A DNA stretch of 64,000 nucleotides from Sympetrum striolatum. Its lineage: Eukaryota > Arthropoda > Insecta > Odonata > Libellulidae. Location: the NCBI GenBank assembly GCA_947579665.1, contig OX388348.1, forward strand, positions 7,254,001-7,318,000, given 5' to 3'. The position numbers and the translations under genes were made by a program. Positions 25,973 through 38,000 of this stretch are shown piece after piece (positions within the stretch are counted from its first letter, which is position 1; the number at the start of each line of letters is the position of its first letter). Below the pieces are notes generated by a model. That model worked only from the letters and a program-made list of their open reading frames with translations. It did no database searches and had not been told where the DNA came from.

Positions 25973-26049
25973 CACTCCTGGCCAAAATTAACGCAGCACC
26001 TCCCTAGCGATTCTATTGGCCGGTGCTGCGTTAATTTTGGCCAGGAGTG
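25973..26049. mobile_element. 77-bp Tc1/mariner-type miniature palindrome
   Basis: Two perfect 28-base inverted arms (CACTCCTGGCCAAAATTAAC ... to GGAGTG) enclose a 21-base spacer. TA flanks both sides (25971-25972, 26050-26051). The arms resemble Tc1-group ends. This is close to the smallest possible form of such an element. Confidence 0.8.
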
Positions 26050-26051
26050 TA

Positions 26052-26515
26052 CAATTTTGAGCATAAATCTTAAATTTATCATTGAGTGGTATACCATTTA
26101 TGCTCATTTTTACCAGTAACAATACTTTTTCGTCGTCTGCGATTACTACCACTGGTTGCTTGGCCTCTTCCCTGTCCTCAACTTCCTCTCCCCTCTGCAT
26201 TACATGGTTTCTTGGCTGCTTGAGCTGTATCTGAGTGATCATCATCTGACTCCTCCAACTATAAATAACAATATATAACTGAAAAATACAATTTCTCGCA
26301 CCAAATTTACAAAAAAAATATCATTTACGTACCTCAACCTCACTCTCGACTTGTTCATTCTCTGATGCAGCACTTTGCTCCGCTCTCCTCTTCCATAAAA
26401 TTCTCCTCATCAATTGGATTTTCCTGGGTTCAAGGGTATCTTCCTCCTCTCCATTTAACTGGACCACAGCCTCCAAAGGTCTCAGTTTATCCCCTAGGCA
26501 TTGTTCGAATCTTTA
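26052..26515 (-). pseudogene. Possible piggyBac-like transposase N-terminal remnant
   Basis: On the - strand two frames look like consecutive exons. 26500 to about 26335 gives LGDKLRPLEAVVQLNGEEED and RILWKRRAEQSAASENEQVE, followed by a GTACGT donor. After TATTTATAG, about 26260 to 26075 gives LEESDDDHSDTAQAAKKP, a stop, then KSIVTGKNEHKWYTTQ. The acidic stretch followed by a GKN-x-x-KW motif resembles the N-terminus of piggyBac-derived transposases. No catalytic domain follows. The assignment is weak. Confidence 0.35.
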
Positions 26516-26587
26516 CATGATAAAAATGCAAATGAGGTTATTTTACACATTCATGTGTATACATGAATGTATAAAATGTATGTATAA

Positions 26588-27400
26588 GGGTGGTCCTTAT
26601 TTTCGAAAAGTTAGAAATTCTTTCGGGATGCCTCCTAAAATTGTTCCATATGAATAAATGGTTCCAGAAAATAAATACAGTGGTACCTCGAGATACGAGC
26701 AGCCTGACATACGAGTTTTTTGAGATACGAGCCGGAGCTCGGGCCATATTTTCGTTCAAGATACGAGCCCAAATCCGAGATACGAGCCGTGTTTCCAAGC
26801 CAAGAAGGCAAAAACAAGTGATAATTAAATTTACGTAAATGTTAAGCTTCGTTTAAGTTTAAAGTTAAGTGCATTGTTTTAAGTTTTTTCTTTCATTTGA
26901 AATAAGGAAAGTGTAGTTTTAGTTTTAAAGTTACGAAAATAGTTTTAAGTTCTGAAAAAGCGCCGTTTACGTACGTATATAGAGTGCCTGCATCCCTTCC
27001 CCCCTCCCTCCTCCTCGCCGTTCACCTTCGTTAGCCGCACTCGTCTATCTCCAAGGTGAGACTATTATGCTAAATAACTCTTTTATTTCTTTATTTCATA
27101 TTTTGTAATGTATTTGTTAGTTATACATGTTTATTTGTTATTTAAAAACATATCTTTATTCATAATTTACAATGGTTTGGGGATTTTTCATAGGTCCGGA
27201 ACGGATTAAATCGAATTCAGTTATTTTAAATGGAAGAAATTCGTTTGAGATACGAGCCGTTTGACTTACGAGCTAAGTTCTGGAACGAATTAAACTCGTA
27301 TCTCGAGGTACCACTGTAAATATATATTTTTCAACTATATGCAAAAGCAACCATTTAGGAAAATAGAGTCAAGGTGCCAGCACCCCCTGCCACACGCCGA
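26588..27400 (+). mobile_element. AGGGTGGTCCTTA repeat split by a pogo element
   Basis: 26588-26677 (AGGGTGGTCCTTATTTTC ... TTAGAAATTC ... GGTTCCAGAAAATAAA) matches 56249-56335 in order and spacing. After the pogo-like insertion, TATATTTTTCAAC (27322-27335) matches TATATTTTTCAAC at 56387. The two halves therefore belong to one older repeat. It starts like some hAT ends, but no target duplication is visible. Confidence 0.5.
26678..27316. mobile_element. Non-autonomous pogo/Tigger-like element (639 bp)
   Basis: Ends CAGTGGTACCTCGAGATACG and its inverse CGTATCTCGAGGTACCACTG are perfect inverted repeats. TA flanks both sides (26676-26677, 27317-27318). Several ATACGAGCC words repeat just inside both ends (26690-26790, 27245-27275), as subterminal binding sites often do. 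No transposase frame is present. Confidence 0.85.
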
Positions 27401-27479
27401 AAGGTGGCTTGCAGGGTTCTTACATAGACATAGACAATAGAAGAAAGATATAGAAATGTAGGATACAACCGGGTTACCA

Positions 27480-29450
27480 GGTGCTGGTATTAATAGTGAC
27501 CATGTCCTAATAAGGATGGAAATCAATCTGACATTAAAGAGGGTAGAAAAAGCCAAAGTAGTAAAGAAATGGAACTTGAAAAAGATGGAGAAAATGGGTG
27601 AATAAGTGATTGGTTAAAAACTGTCAAAAGCAGTTACAGAAGGTCAAAAAGAAGAGGAAGGAAGTGAAGAAATTTGGGAGAGGGTAAAAAATGCTATAGG
27701 AAATGTAGCAGAAAAGGAAATAGGATACTTTAAAGGAATAAGAGCAAAGAAGCCGTGGGTAACAGAAGAGATGTTGAAAAATATGGAAGAAGTATAAAAA
27801 CAAGAGAGGTGAACAAGAAAGAACAATGTATGAAAAGTTAAATAATGAACTGAAGAGAGAATCTAAAAAGGCAAGAGAGAAAAGGCTGGTGGAAGCATGT
27901 GATTACATAGAGAACCTAGAGAAGAAAGGATCTTGTGTATAGGAAAGTAAGGGCAGTAACAACTGGTAGCAGGAAAAGGAAGAGTAAAATGAGAGAAATT
28001 GAGAGTAAAGATGGTAGAATAATGCACGATAGAAAAGAAGTAGCAGAAAGATGGACAGAATATTTGGAAGAACTGTATTGTTCAGTGGAGAAACCAGAGG
28101 ATTTAAAATTGGAGGTGGAAGAAGTGGTGTCTCCAGAAGATAAAGGTTCATCAGTGTTGGAGAGGGAAGTAGAAAAAGCAATTGAAGAAATGAAGAAAGG
28201 GAAGACAACAGGAATGGATGAAATTCCCATTGAATTTTTCAAATGCTTGAATGAAACTGGTACGAGGGAAATTGTTGAATTGTGTAACAAAATATACCAT
28301 ACTGGTGAATGGCCTGAAGAATTAGAACAGTGACGGTACCAATTCCTAAGAAGGCAGGTACAAGGAAATCCATCGAACATAGAACTATACGTCTAATTTT
28401 GCATGAAGCCAAAATAATATTGCAGGAGAGGAACAGTTTGGCTTCAGAAAAGAGAGAGGAACAAGGGATGCCAATGGCTTGCTAAGAATGGTTGGAGAAA
28501 GGTATATAGAGAGAGGAAAAGAAACAAAAAGCTGCTTCATAAGTAAATGAGGATTTGACAAAATGGGTGGATCTTGGTAGAGGAGTGTCTGTCACCAACC
28601 TTGTATAATGTATACATTGAAGAAGTGATCCAAAAAGTATTTGATGGGAGAGAGGAAGGAGTTAGTATCGGAGGGAGGAAAATGAGAAATATAAGAGTTA
28701 CAGATGATATAGAAATCTTGGCTGCTGACATGCAAGCACTGCAAAGGCTGCTAAAGGTTATGGAAGAAGGGATGAAGGAATACAGAATGAAGATAAACAT
28801 AGGAAAGACAAAGGTGATGCTACTAAACAGTGAAGATCATACAAATGTGAGAATAAATGAAGGCATAATAGAAAAAGTTAAAAGCCATAGGTACCTAGGA
28901 ACTATGATAACAGATGATTGGAGAAGTGTTGCAGAAATAAAAGCAAGAATAGCAATGGAAAAAGAGGCCTTCAGCCAAAAGAGAAATTTGCTATGCTGTA
29001 AGAACCTTGAGCTGGAGCTGAGAAAAAGGTTAACAAAGTATTATGTATGGAGCATAGCAAAGTATGGATGTGAGGCATGGACGTTAAGGAAAGGAAGAGA
29101 ATTGAGGTGTTTGAAATGTGGGTGTGGAGAAGGATGGAGAAGGTGAGATGGGTGGATATGGTAAGAAATGAGATCTTAAAAAAAGTGAAAGAAGAAAGAA
29201 GGATGGTGATGGAAATAAAAAAGGAAAGCTAACTGGTTGGGCCCCATAATTAGAGGGAATAGCTTATTGCAAGTGGCATTAGAAGGCACAGTGGAAGGAA
29301 GGAATAAGAGAAGAAGAAGAAGAATAAAGGTGGCGGATGAGTTGAAAATAAAGAATTATAGAGAGACTAAGGAGAAGGCTATGGACAGAGGGGAATGGCA
29401 GTGGCGTGCGGGACCTACTTCCGGGCAGAATACCACATGATCATGATAAA
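27480..29450 (+). mobile_element. RTE-type LINE, reverse transcriptase and C-terminus, degenerate
   Basis: 27480-27540 retains the end of the endonuclease (SDHVLI-like). 27935-28333 encodes the linker and first RT blocks (GRIMHDRKEVAERWTEYLEE, TTGMDEIPIEFFK). 28335-28540 continues in other frames (VPIPKKAG, EEQFGFRKERGTRDANG) with an internal deletion. 28574-29146 covers the palm and thumb (SPTLYNVYIEEV, VTDDIEILA, INIGKTKVM, HRYLGTMIT, AKYGCEAWTL). 29147-29440 gives the C-terminal end, WRAGPTSGQNTT then stop. The usual YADD/FADD motif reads VTDD. The tail ends in ATGATCATGATAAATA, the short repeat-like tail typical of RTE. At least four frame breaks make it inactive. Confidence 0.85.
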
Positions 29451-29530
29451 TACAGTAGAAGATCGCTAACCCAGAATATTCGGGATCGGGTGTACTCCGG
29501 AATACAGATATATCCTGATTCTAGAGAACA
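29451..29530 (+). mobile_element. pogo-like end fragment
   Basis: Begins ACAGTAGAAGATCGCTAACC directly after the RTE tail, like the start of pogo-group elements. The body is short and no opposite end was found. Confidence 0.3.
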
Positions 29531-31538
29531 TTCTCACAAGTGCACTATGAACTGTAAATAAATTATGCACGCTTAATACATGCAACGGTAAAAAGCTTAA
29601 ATTGATGTTTATCACATTTGGCTACAGATTTTAAAAGTAGTAAACCACAGGGTTAGACTACGCTGGTGGTGGCATTCATAACCAATTCGATATTCAATTA
29701 TTTCACTTCCGCGAGTTTAAAAATTCTTCAAAAATTGTTTCATTTTTTGGATGCTTCCGTTATTACCAGATATGCGATCCTCTGCTGCATCAGATATAAT
29801 ATTTCATTGTTGAAGAATGATTCCAAGACTTTAGGACACTTGTCTAGACTGGAAAACATATGAACCCAGAGCCCTAGTAAGTGTAGAGTTAGACAAAATC
29901 TTCAAAAATGCAGCCTCCAAGTCCTCTGAATGTATTTTGTCACAGTAGTTATAAATACTGATTTAATTATGGCCTTGCATTTGGTCCTGGATATTGAACA
30001 TTTAGCACTGTGAATTTTTACAATAATTTAGTTGTATAATCCATTCTTAGAAAACTTGACTGCGAATTGCAGCATGAAATTCCCTCCATTGCAGCTAGCT
30101 GCTCTTCACTTTCAGAATAATTTGAAGTAGAAAAATAACTTCACTTTACAACTAGAAGTTGATGCAACTAATGATTGCTTATTTTCGTTGGTGGGCAAGT
30201 ATTTATATCATGTTTATGTTAAAGCTGCACTGACACCAATTGCAATACAAAATTCTCGATGGCAATTATTGCAGAAAACAGCAGTATATTTATTGATATG
30301 ATAGATGATGAATGGATATTTCTTTTTTAAATTATCATTGAACTGACGTTTCCTCTATTTTAATATTTTTCTATCCTTAAATGAAAGTTAAAATCGATTG
30401 CTAAAACAGGAACTTAATAGCATAACAACAGAATAGAATAAAATTGCAAATAAAATTTTAAAATTAATAATTGAATTAACAAAACTTAAAATTATGCTGA
30501 CCTATGTCTGAATGTCAAATATCCGCAAGGAAAGAAATAATTACTGTTGTGTTTTAGATCTGTAAGTATTGTACATAGTCAATAAGAGGGCTAAGGTATG
30601 TAATATTTAAACTCGGGTCCTTATCTAGAAACATTCCAGAAATTTAAAGGAATTACAACATTAATACGACCCTTTGGATGAGGAACTGAACTAACGCATA
30701 CTGACATAACTGGAACAAAAATGAAATTTTACCAATTTTGGTAAAACATACAGAATAAAAGAAATATACGTGAGATTTATTGAATGAATTTACAAGATCA
30801 TCTTTGAATAATGAGGGCATTTAATTAAGATTAGTAACTACTTATCAAGTAGATAGTGGCTACAAGAGATATCTCTAGTGTTTAAACGTACACAGATTAG
30901 TAATGACAATATACAAGATCAATACTCCAACACACAATATAATATTGGTAAATTTCTAGAAGAAATTTACCATAAGATTAAATGGGAAACTAGCGGGAAC
31001 TACATTTTCTTCATTCCAGTCAAGAAGACATTTCCCTCGATTTACGTCTAGACAAAACATTACCCATCAATGTTTCCAACATCCAATAAAAGGGATTGCA
31101 TAACATATCATTGCTTCGGTCTAAGCAACTCTGGAACACTAACAGACTGGAACTATACTGAACAATTTTTTTCATTGAAACTTAACTGTTGAAGAAAGGT
31201 ATCATACCTTGTGAACTTTAAGTGACCTTCCGTTCTCCGTCTACTGCGGTACGCTGCTTGTATGATGTAGAGCATCATAGCGTATAATACCATGGAAGAA
31301 GGTTCGGTAAATTTCTAGTTTCACACTACCGAAGGGGTAAACCGAAGGTTCCTCCATGATAATACTTTCAACAAACGCTTTACTTCAAACCCAACCTTGC
31401 AAACGATTACAGCGCAAACGCGGATCTTAAAGCTGCCAAGAAGTTTCGTCATTATTTATTCTCAAATTTGCCACCATAAACATGATTGTAATTGAAATCA
31501 ATCTGGTAAGCTTTAACTTTGTGTAACTCCATCCTAGT
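29531..31538. other. Upstream flank of the CCPG1-like gene, nothing assigned
   Basis: No repeat with clear borders and no coding exon. A 5' untranslated exon and promoter of the gene starting at 32011 may lie here, but I cannot place them. Confidence 0.4.
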
Positions 31539-31658
31539 AAATGGGTGGGAATAACTTAACAAAATTCCACTATTTAAAAGTTTTTAATACCTGCGACCGT
31601 TCGCAGATATTAAAAACTTTTAAAACGTGGAATTTTGTTAAGTTATTCCCACCCATTT
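31539..31658. repeat. Long hairpin, arms ~55 bases
   Basis: AAATGGGTGGGAATAACTTA at 31539 returns inverted at 31639-31658. The arms match almost throughout, meeting around CCTGCGACCGTTCGCAG. It lies 350 bases upstream of the start codon at 32011. It is probably a fold-back miniature element. If it lies in a 5' UTR intron it would form a strong RNA hairpin. Confidence 0.75.
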
Positions 31659-32010
31659 GCTATGATTGTAATTCTCAAAACCCTGCTGCCCACTTGAATT
31701 GTTAACCACCGGTTTCCTAGGACTACAAAAATTAACATTCCGAACCATTCCTATCTTATACATCTTACAATTAAACTAGACTTGAAGCACATAAAGCGCT
31801 TCAAACTCGTTGTCAACTGTTTTCTCAAAGGTAAACAACGTAGACACGGTAAACAGAAACAGGTAAGACAGAAAGTACTGAGTTTCTCAATTACTTCGGT
31901 GTTCTGTCTTCCGTAAAATTCAGTGTTCCGTAATGATTCTTTAATTTCATATTTACAGAATATCTTTTCTGTCATATAATTCTGACAGTGAAACGCTGCT
32001 ATTTTTAGGA

Positions 32011-32095
32011 ATGGATCAGAGTAACCCTGGAATTAATGTTGATTCAGGCTTATCAGAAAGTTGGACACTGTTGGATAACGAGTCCAGCGAGATTG
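32011..32095 (+). CDS. CCPG1-like exon 1 (start codon, LIR-like motif)
   Basis: ATG at 32011, two bases after the acceptor-like TTTTTAG. It encodes residues 1-28 plus one base. Donor ATTG|GTAATC, phase 1. Contains WTLL preceded by SES and followed by DNE, the acidic setting expected of an Atg8/LC3-binding motif. Confidence 0.75.
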
Positions 32096-35000
32096 GTAAT
32101 CCTATTGTATACGATATATTACGTCCTCACTTCATGTCATTTTCATATGTAGCATTACTGAAGATGCATACTTATTTTCCTCATAGATGATCCTGTTCAT
32201 TGCGAATGCAATCAATCATCGAACGAAGATGCCGTCCGAGAAGAAATTGAATTTAGTAAAAGTATTTCAAATGTCTCAGATTCCAGTTTTGGCAAATTAC
32301 CATCTGAATACCCAGGAACTACTCAAAACGAAGGTTTGTTGGACGTTTTCCAAGTTCTTAGAGAGCTGCTTCTAAGATTTCCTTGGCAAAATTAAACGTA
32401 GCCTAACTAGAGTATATAATTTTAGGAAAGTACATCTCGGGAAGGTGATTTTATTTTCGCAATCTCATCCTGTGTGATTTCAAGTAAAATATAAAAAATT
32501 ATATTGTTTACTGTATTGATATAGGTATTGAAGATTTTGTGCTCTGAATTTAGAAGTTTTTTCGACTTGCCGTTTTATTTAAATTCACTTAAACCAATTA
32601 TGGTGATGTGGTTCAATTATATTATTTCACGTTCTACTTTTATGAAACCCCTATGCTAAGTATTGTTTATTCTAGATGTTACTATGACGAGACAAATTTT
32701 TCTTCGTGAATAGAGTTGTTTGTACATGGTAATGGCGGTCAAATTTTCGAAAATCCCCTCAATGTATCTCTACGGGGAAAAATCGTGACTTTGGGGCCTC
32801 CTGGAATCGAACCCATGACTGTTTTATTAGTCTTGAGCCGCCACTGATCTGGAGAAACGTCTATATATAATAGATATATTGACGTTATACCTCCGGATAT
32901 CTATTATGTACGAGTGAAATGCTGCTTGCATACTGCAAGCAAATGGTTTAATTTTGAGTAAGAATAAATTTATCATCACACAGAAAAACAACCATTTATA
33001 TATCCTATGATCTGCTTCTTTACTGCAAGCACATATGTTAATTAGTCAGTTGAATTTGGTATGGATTCATATAATTTAATAAGAAAGTTTACAGAATCTG
33101 ATCTGGATCATCATTCTTAGGAGGAAGTTATTGCAATATCAAGAGTAGGAAAGCATAACTTCCGTGGGAAGGAATCTTGGTGGCAACAGTCGTGGTGGCC
33201 TTTGTAAAGTCTTTGCAAAGTATAGTACTATAAAACATTAGTATGCAAGCAACTTTTACTCGTATGTGCTCATGTGCCTGTTTGCTTAAATCTTGGAAGC
33301 CAGTTCTTGCACAACTGTCAAACTTAAGGGAATATTAAATGTCATTCCTGGGCAGATAACATACTACATTTCATTTATTTTAACATCTCCAGCTCCAGCC
33401 CAGAGGAGTGAAAGCTTTCCTTTAAGATATACTGGTAAAATTCACTTTTATTGATTGCAGGTTTTATTTTGTCTGCAAACTAAAATTAGAAAGAATACTC
33501 CTGCAGATTCAAAACAAGCACCAAAAGTAGGTAAATTGACATTCAGGTGGTGGAATGTTGTCTTAGGATCAAAATTTATTGTGATTATCATTAACGACAC
33601 AATAAGTGTGTGTGAGTAATTTTACATAGTTACATTATAGTATAGTTATTTTATACATATATATATTTCATATGCTTATTTCCCCTCCAAGAATCAACTG
33701 GCACTTCAACTAATTTACTACTATGAATCCAACTTTCAATAGTTATTGGGAAGATATTAAATAAAAGATGCAAATTCCACAAAAACAAACAATTAATGAA
33801 AAACCTGTTTCAAGCTACATTGTGAACTCAAAGGCCGAAAACTAGACTCGAAATGTATGCAACTACAAACTTACAAACATTCACCTTTTCACCAACCACT
33901 CTCCGTTATTATCCCTAGTCTATTATCACAGCTCCTACCCCCAACTGCTTAAATAATTTTTGTCGCATTTGTATCTTGTGCCAGACAATGCGCTGTTAGC
34001 TTTAAACCAGATTTGCATTAAAAGTTTTGGTTTTTGTAAAATTTGCATCTTTTATTTTATATAATCCTGATTATAGAGTTCCACCAAGTTAAGGCTTCTT
34101 CGATTGAATTTACTTTAGCAGTTAAACTGCTGAATACTTTTTCAATTTCATATGTTTTTATGTTAAATGTTGATATAAAACATCCCTTTTTACTAAAGCA
34201 GTTTATTTGTTTTCAAATTTATTAATAAAATAACAATAAATCTTGCTCATACCTGTATGAACTCAATGGGTACCAAACAATTATGTTTAAAGATGTGTGA
34301 ATGTTTTCCTAAATTTGAGAACCAGAAAATACAAAATTTGCATAAGTTTTGGCCCCATATACAACTTTTCATGTTTATATTGGTTTCGTCTGAATCCCAG
34401 GCGAGTATCTCAACAAGAAATACAGTGTTCCATTTGTAGGCTCCATTTCTGTGGAAAATTAATTTTAAAAAGACCATGCTAAGAGCTTGAATCAAATTTC
34501 TTAGACAAAGAATCATATAATTGCTAATAGAGTTTGGCTCCAAATTATGGGAACTTGGAAAAGATATTGTGATTTTAGTTGAAAATTTTTGCTTTGTTAT
34601 TATCCCATTGATCTTAGCGAAAATGGGATTTGTTAAATTCTCTTTAATAGAACTTTCCCTGATCAGAACAAATGAGTACTTAAGATAGTAATATTTTCAA
34701 AGTTTGCATTGGGTGAATTTTAGTCCTACAAAAATATTTTCATAATTAACCATAAAACATGTATAAGATAGTATCACCAAGAACAGTAACTTTAACCATG
34801 ATACAAACCTAATACCTTTGTGTAGCTAGGCTATCTATTTTCATCTGCCAAGTACAGTTGGTGGTTAAAGGAAAATAAATTTGTGGAATGATAGAGGTTG
34901 GAATTATGCTGTTAAGACATTTTGAATGTTTTGACAAAGAAAAAATGAAAGTGACTGAAAAAATAGCAATTTTGAAATAAACGAAAATTTTAAAGATCAT

Positions 35001-38000
35001 AATCCAATTGGAACAATCCCAGCAAATCCATTTTCTTAATATCCCAATTGATAGAGACTTAATAATCATACATGAACATCATTCCTCGACCTGAAAACAC
35101 ATTTTACGAGTAACTTGGGAGCTATATTTGTCTTAAATGTCAGTACTCAGTTTGATATAATATGGACTAACCAGCAGAAATCAGTCTATTTCTAAATTGG
35201 TCGCTGTACAATATTTCTTTTTAGGTACAGAGAGCCTGGACTCTGATGGAATTTCCATAATCAGCGAGAGTGAGGAAGAAGAACTAAAACTATTACCTTG
35301 CAATTCAGCTATTATTGAAGATACTCCATGTTCTTTAAACAAATATTTTGATGAGACGGACACAGCCTCACAACAATCAATGAAGGATGTTCCTGTCTTC
35401 AAAAATAAGAAGTATAAACATCGTCCAAATAATAATCTCAATACATCTCTTAATGTTTTGCTCATTGTTGCTTGGGCAGCAGTGATAGGACTTGGGATGG
35501 GCCACTTTCTAGGCAAGTATTTGTTTTTCTACTCCAATTTAAACTCACTCCATTTTTTATTATTTTTTCATTTCTTCAGCACACTCATAACTAATATTCT
35601 GCAAGTCTAAGATAAGATCTAAGGCTCATTGGAAACAGTATTCATCAAGTATTGTTCTTGTTTTCGTCAAAACATCCTAAATACTGAAATTCTTTCAAAT
35701 ATCAAAAAAGTAGATCAAAGTTTCATCAATATTATTTTTCGTAACCCCATTTTCCTCATGACTGATGGCTTTGCTAAAAAGAAGTTCATTATTTATTAAT
35801 TTATAACTGTCATATGATAACTTTAAAAGTATTAAATGATGTATCCCTGAAATTTTATTACTGTAACATTACAGGCATTTAAAATCTTATTTTTCCTTTC
35901 AGATACCTAAATTTTAATTAAACCTGAACATTAGGGTGGGCCACAAAAACTTTTTATTCCTGTTTAAATTTGCCCTGTGTGGGAAAGTTGTGTACTGATA
36001 TGAGGATCTTGCATGCTAAATATTTCCAAAATCCGATAATATTAACCACTAGAAAATAATAAAATGATGACAATTATGGCTTCCTAAAGGGAAATAGGAA
36101 GGTGATGTCCCATTTCTCCAGGATGTTTGATCGCTGTGCAGGTTGCCTACACTAAAGAATTGCTGATCATTCCCAGGAGTCATAAAACCATAGATTGCGT
36201 TAAATAAATTTAAAATTTCAAAAACGTAGTAGAGAGATATAAGTTAATTGTCAATACTTACTAAAATATCAATATGTATAAACCTTAGTCTCCATAGACG
36301 TTTGTTTCTCATTTGTAGATGTGTATTTGCAAATTTTTTAACTTTAGGTCTCGGGCGGCAGTAGTTAATAGATTATCCGATTTTGGAAAAATATTTGCAT
36401 TCGAGATCCTCATATCAGTACAAAACTTTCCTGCACAGGGAAAATTTGATCTGGAAAAAAAAAGGTTTTTCCGCCCACCCTACTGAACATATCCTATTAT
36501 TTTCTTCAGCCGCAATATATTTATAAATTAATGTGTGTCAAAAGAGTTGTGGATCATGCTGTTAAAGTGTAATTATAGTAATACATAAAGCAGTAAGGAG
36601 AAAATTTCAACACACTGCACACACCCCTGATAATTAAGTTAAAAAGTCTTAATAATTCAATATTGCACAAAGAACACAACTGTATCCCGAAGATGACTGT
36701 AAACAATTATTTAGAAATGTTGGCAAATAATCAGATTAGGTATTAATTTCTCATCAAAATGTTGGCAAACGGAGTGCAGCATAACTGTAAGTAACAGTGG
36801 TTTTATGTCACACATACATCATAGTAGGTTACAGTAGAAAATTGCATGAAAATCAAGAAATAAAGTGTGGTTGACATCAAGGAAGCCAACATGAATTGCT
36901 TCAATTACAAGAATTTAGCAAATTAACCTGTAAGCAAGATGACACATTTTAAGGAAAGGAATTGGAACATGTTAATGAAGGGCATGGCTGTTAATGAATT
37001 AGAGGTATAAAAACTCTACAAAAGTTGTCTTTGTCATTGTTCTTTACCACTTTGGGATCAGTTATAAAGTCAATGGAAAGCCAAGATTATTCACTTTCTA
37101 AGAATCTCCCATATTTCAATAGTTACTCTATTATCTTCAGGGGTAAGAGAAAACAGTGGGAAAAGTGGGGTATTTATGAGGGGGCGTGGTTTTTACCATC
37201 GATTTATTAGTATTTTGGGGTTTTACCTGTATTCCAAAAATGTTAGGGTTTAAAGAAAGGAATTTGGTAGAAGTGGCTATCTGCAGTCATTAACTTTTGA
37301 AAAATCTACGGCAGCTATCTATTTTGGGAAATTATATTCTTACAATGAGACTATTTTGAGATCTTTGTTTTGGGCAGAACCCAAAGGACTTCTTGGAAGA
37401 GGTTTACATTGTGGTCTGTGTTTTTGACAACTAAAAATGCAAACAAAACAAAACTCCCAACTGGTGCACCAGTTGTGTTTTTACTCAAATGTTATAGAAA
37501 ATGAAGGATGAGTTCCCCTCTGGAAAGAAAGAGATTATTTTCTCTCTGAAGTAATTTGTTGCTTTGAATATTTTGACTTTAATATTATTTTGAAAAATGC
37601 AAAATATTGCTATTCTCTATCTAAGAGTCAGCCAGTAATTAATAATTGTAATTTTTTTGTTTGAACCGCTTTACTTTAGGTCTGCAAGAGGAGTGCCCGG
37701 GTGAGAAGAAAGCAGTTGAGATGACAAAAACTCAAACTGATGAACTGTCTTTGGGATTACTTAAAAAGTTAGAGATTGAAAACACAGCATTGAAGGAACA
37801 GTTTGCCCACCTACAAAAGAGTAAGCTTTTTCAATCCTATCATTTATTTCTACGAGTAAGATGTTGCTTACATACTGCAAGCTTAATAAAAAAACCTTCA
37901 ATACAAAAAGTATATGAAACGTTATGCTTCTTGGCTCCGAAGAACAAATTCCCATAATAAGGTACCGCTGAAACCACAGGGAGAGTCTACCGGCAGAAAA

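Noticed and set aside
28574..29146. 190-residue host gene
   Set aside because: The motifs (SPTLYNVYIEEV, GKTKVM, HRYLGTMI) are those of an RTE reverse transcriptase; it is part of the LINE at 27480-29450.
32187..32375. Small protein starting at ATG 32187
   Set aside because: The ATG is the first three bases after a splice acceptor; the exon is read in another frame that joins exons 1 and 3 perfectly.
35517..35518. GT donor for CCPG1-like exon 3
   Set aside because: Using GGCAA|GTATTT gives phase 2 and breaks the frame with exon 4; the GC donor four bases upstream keeps it.
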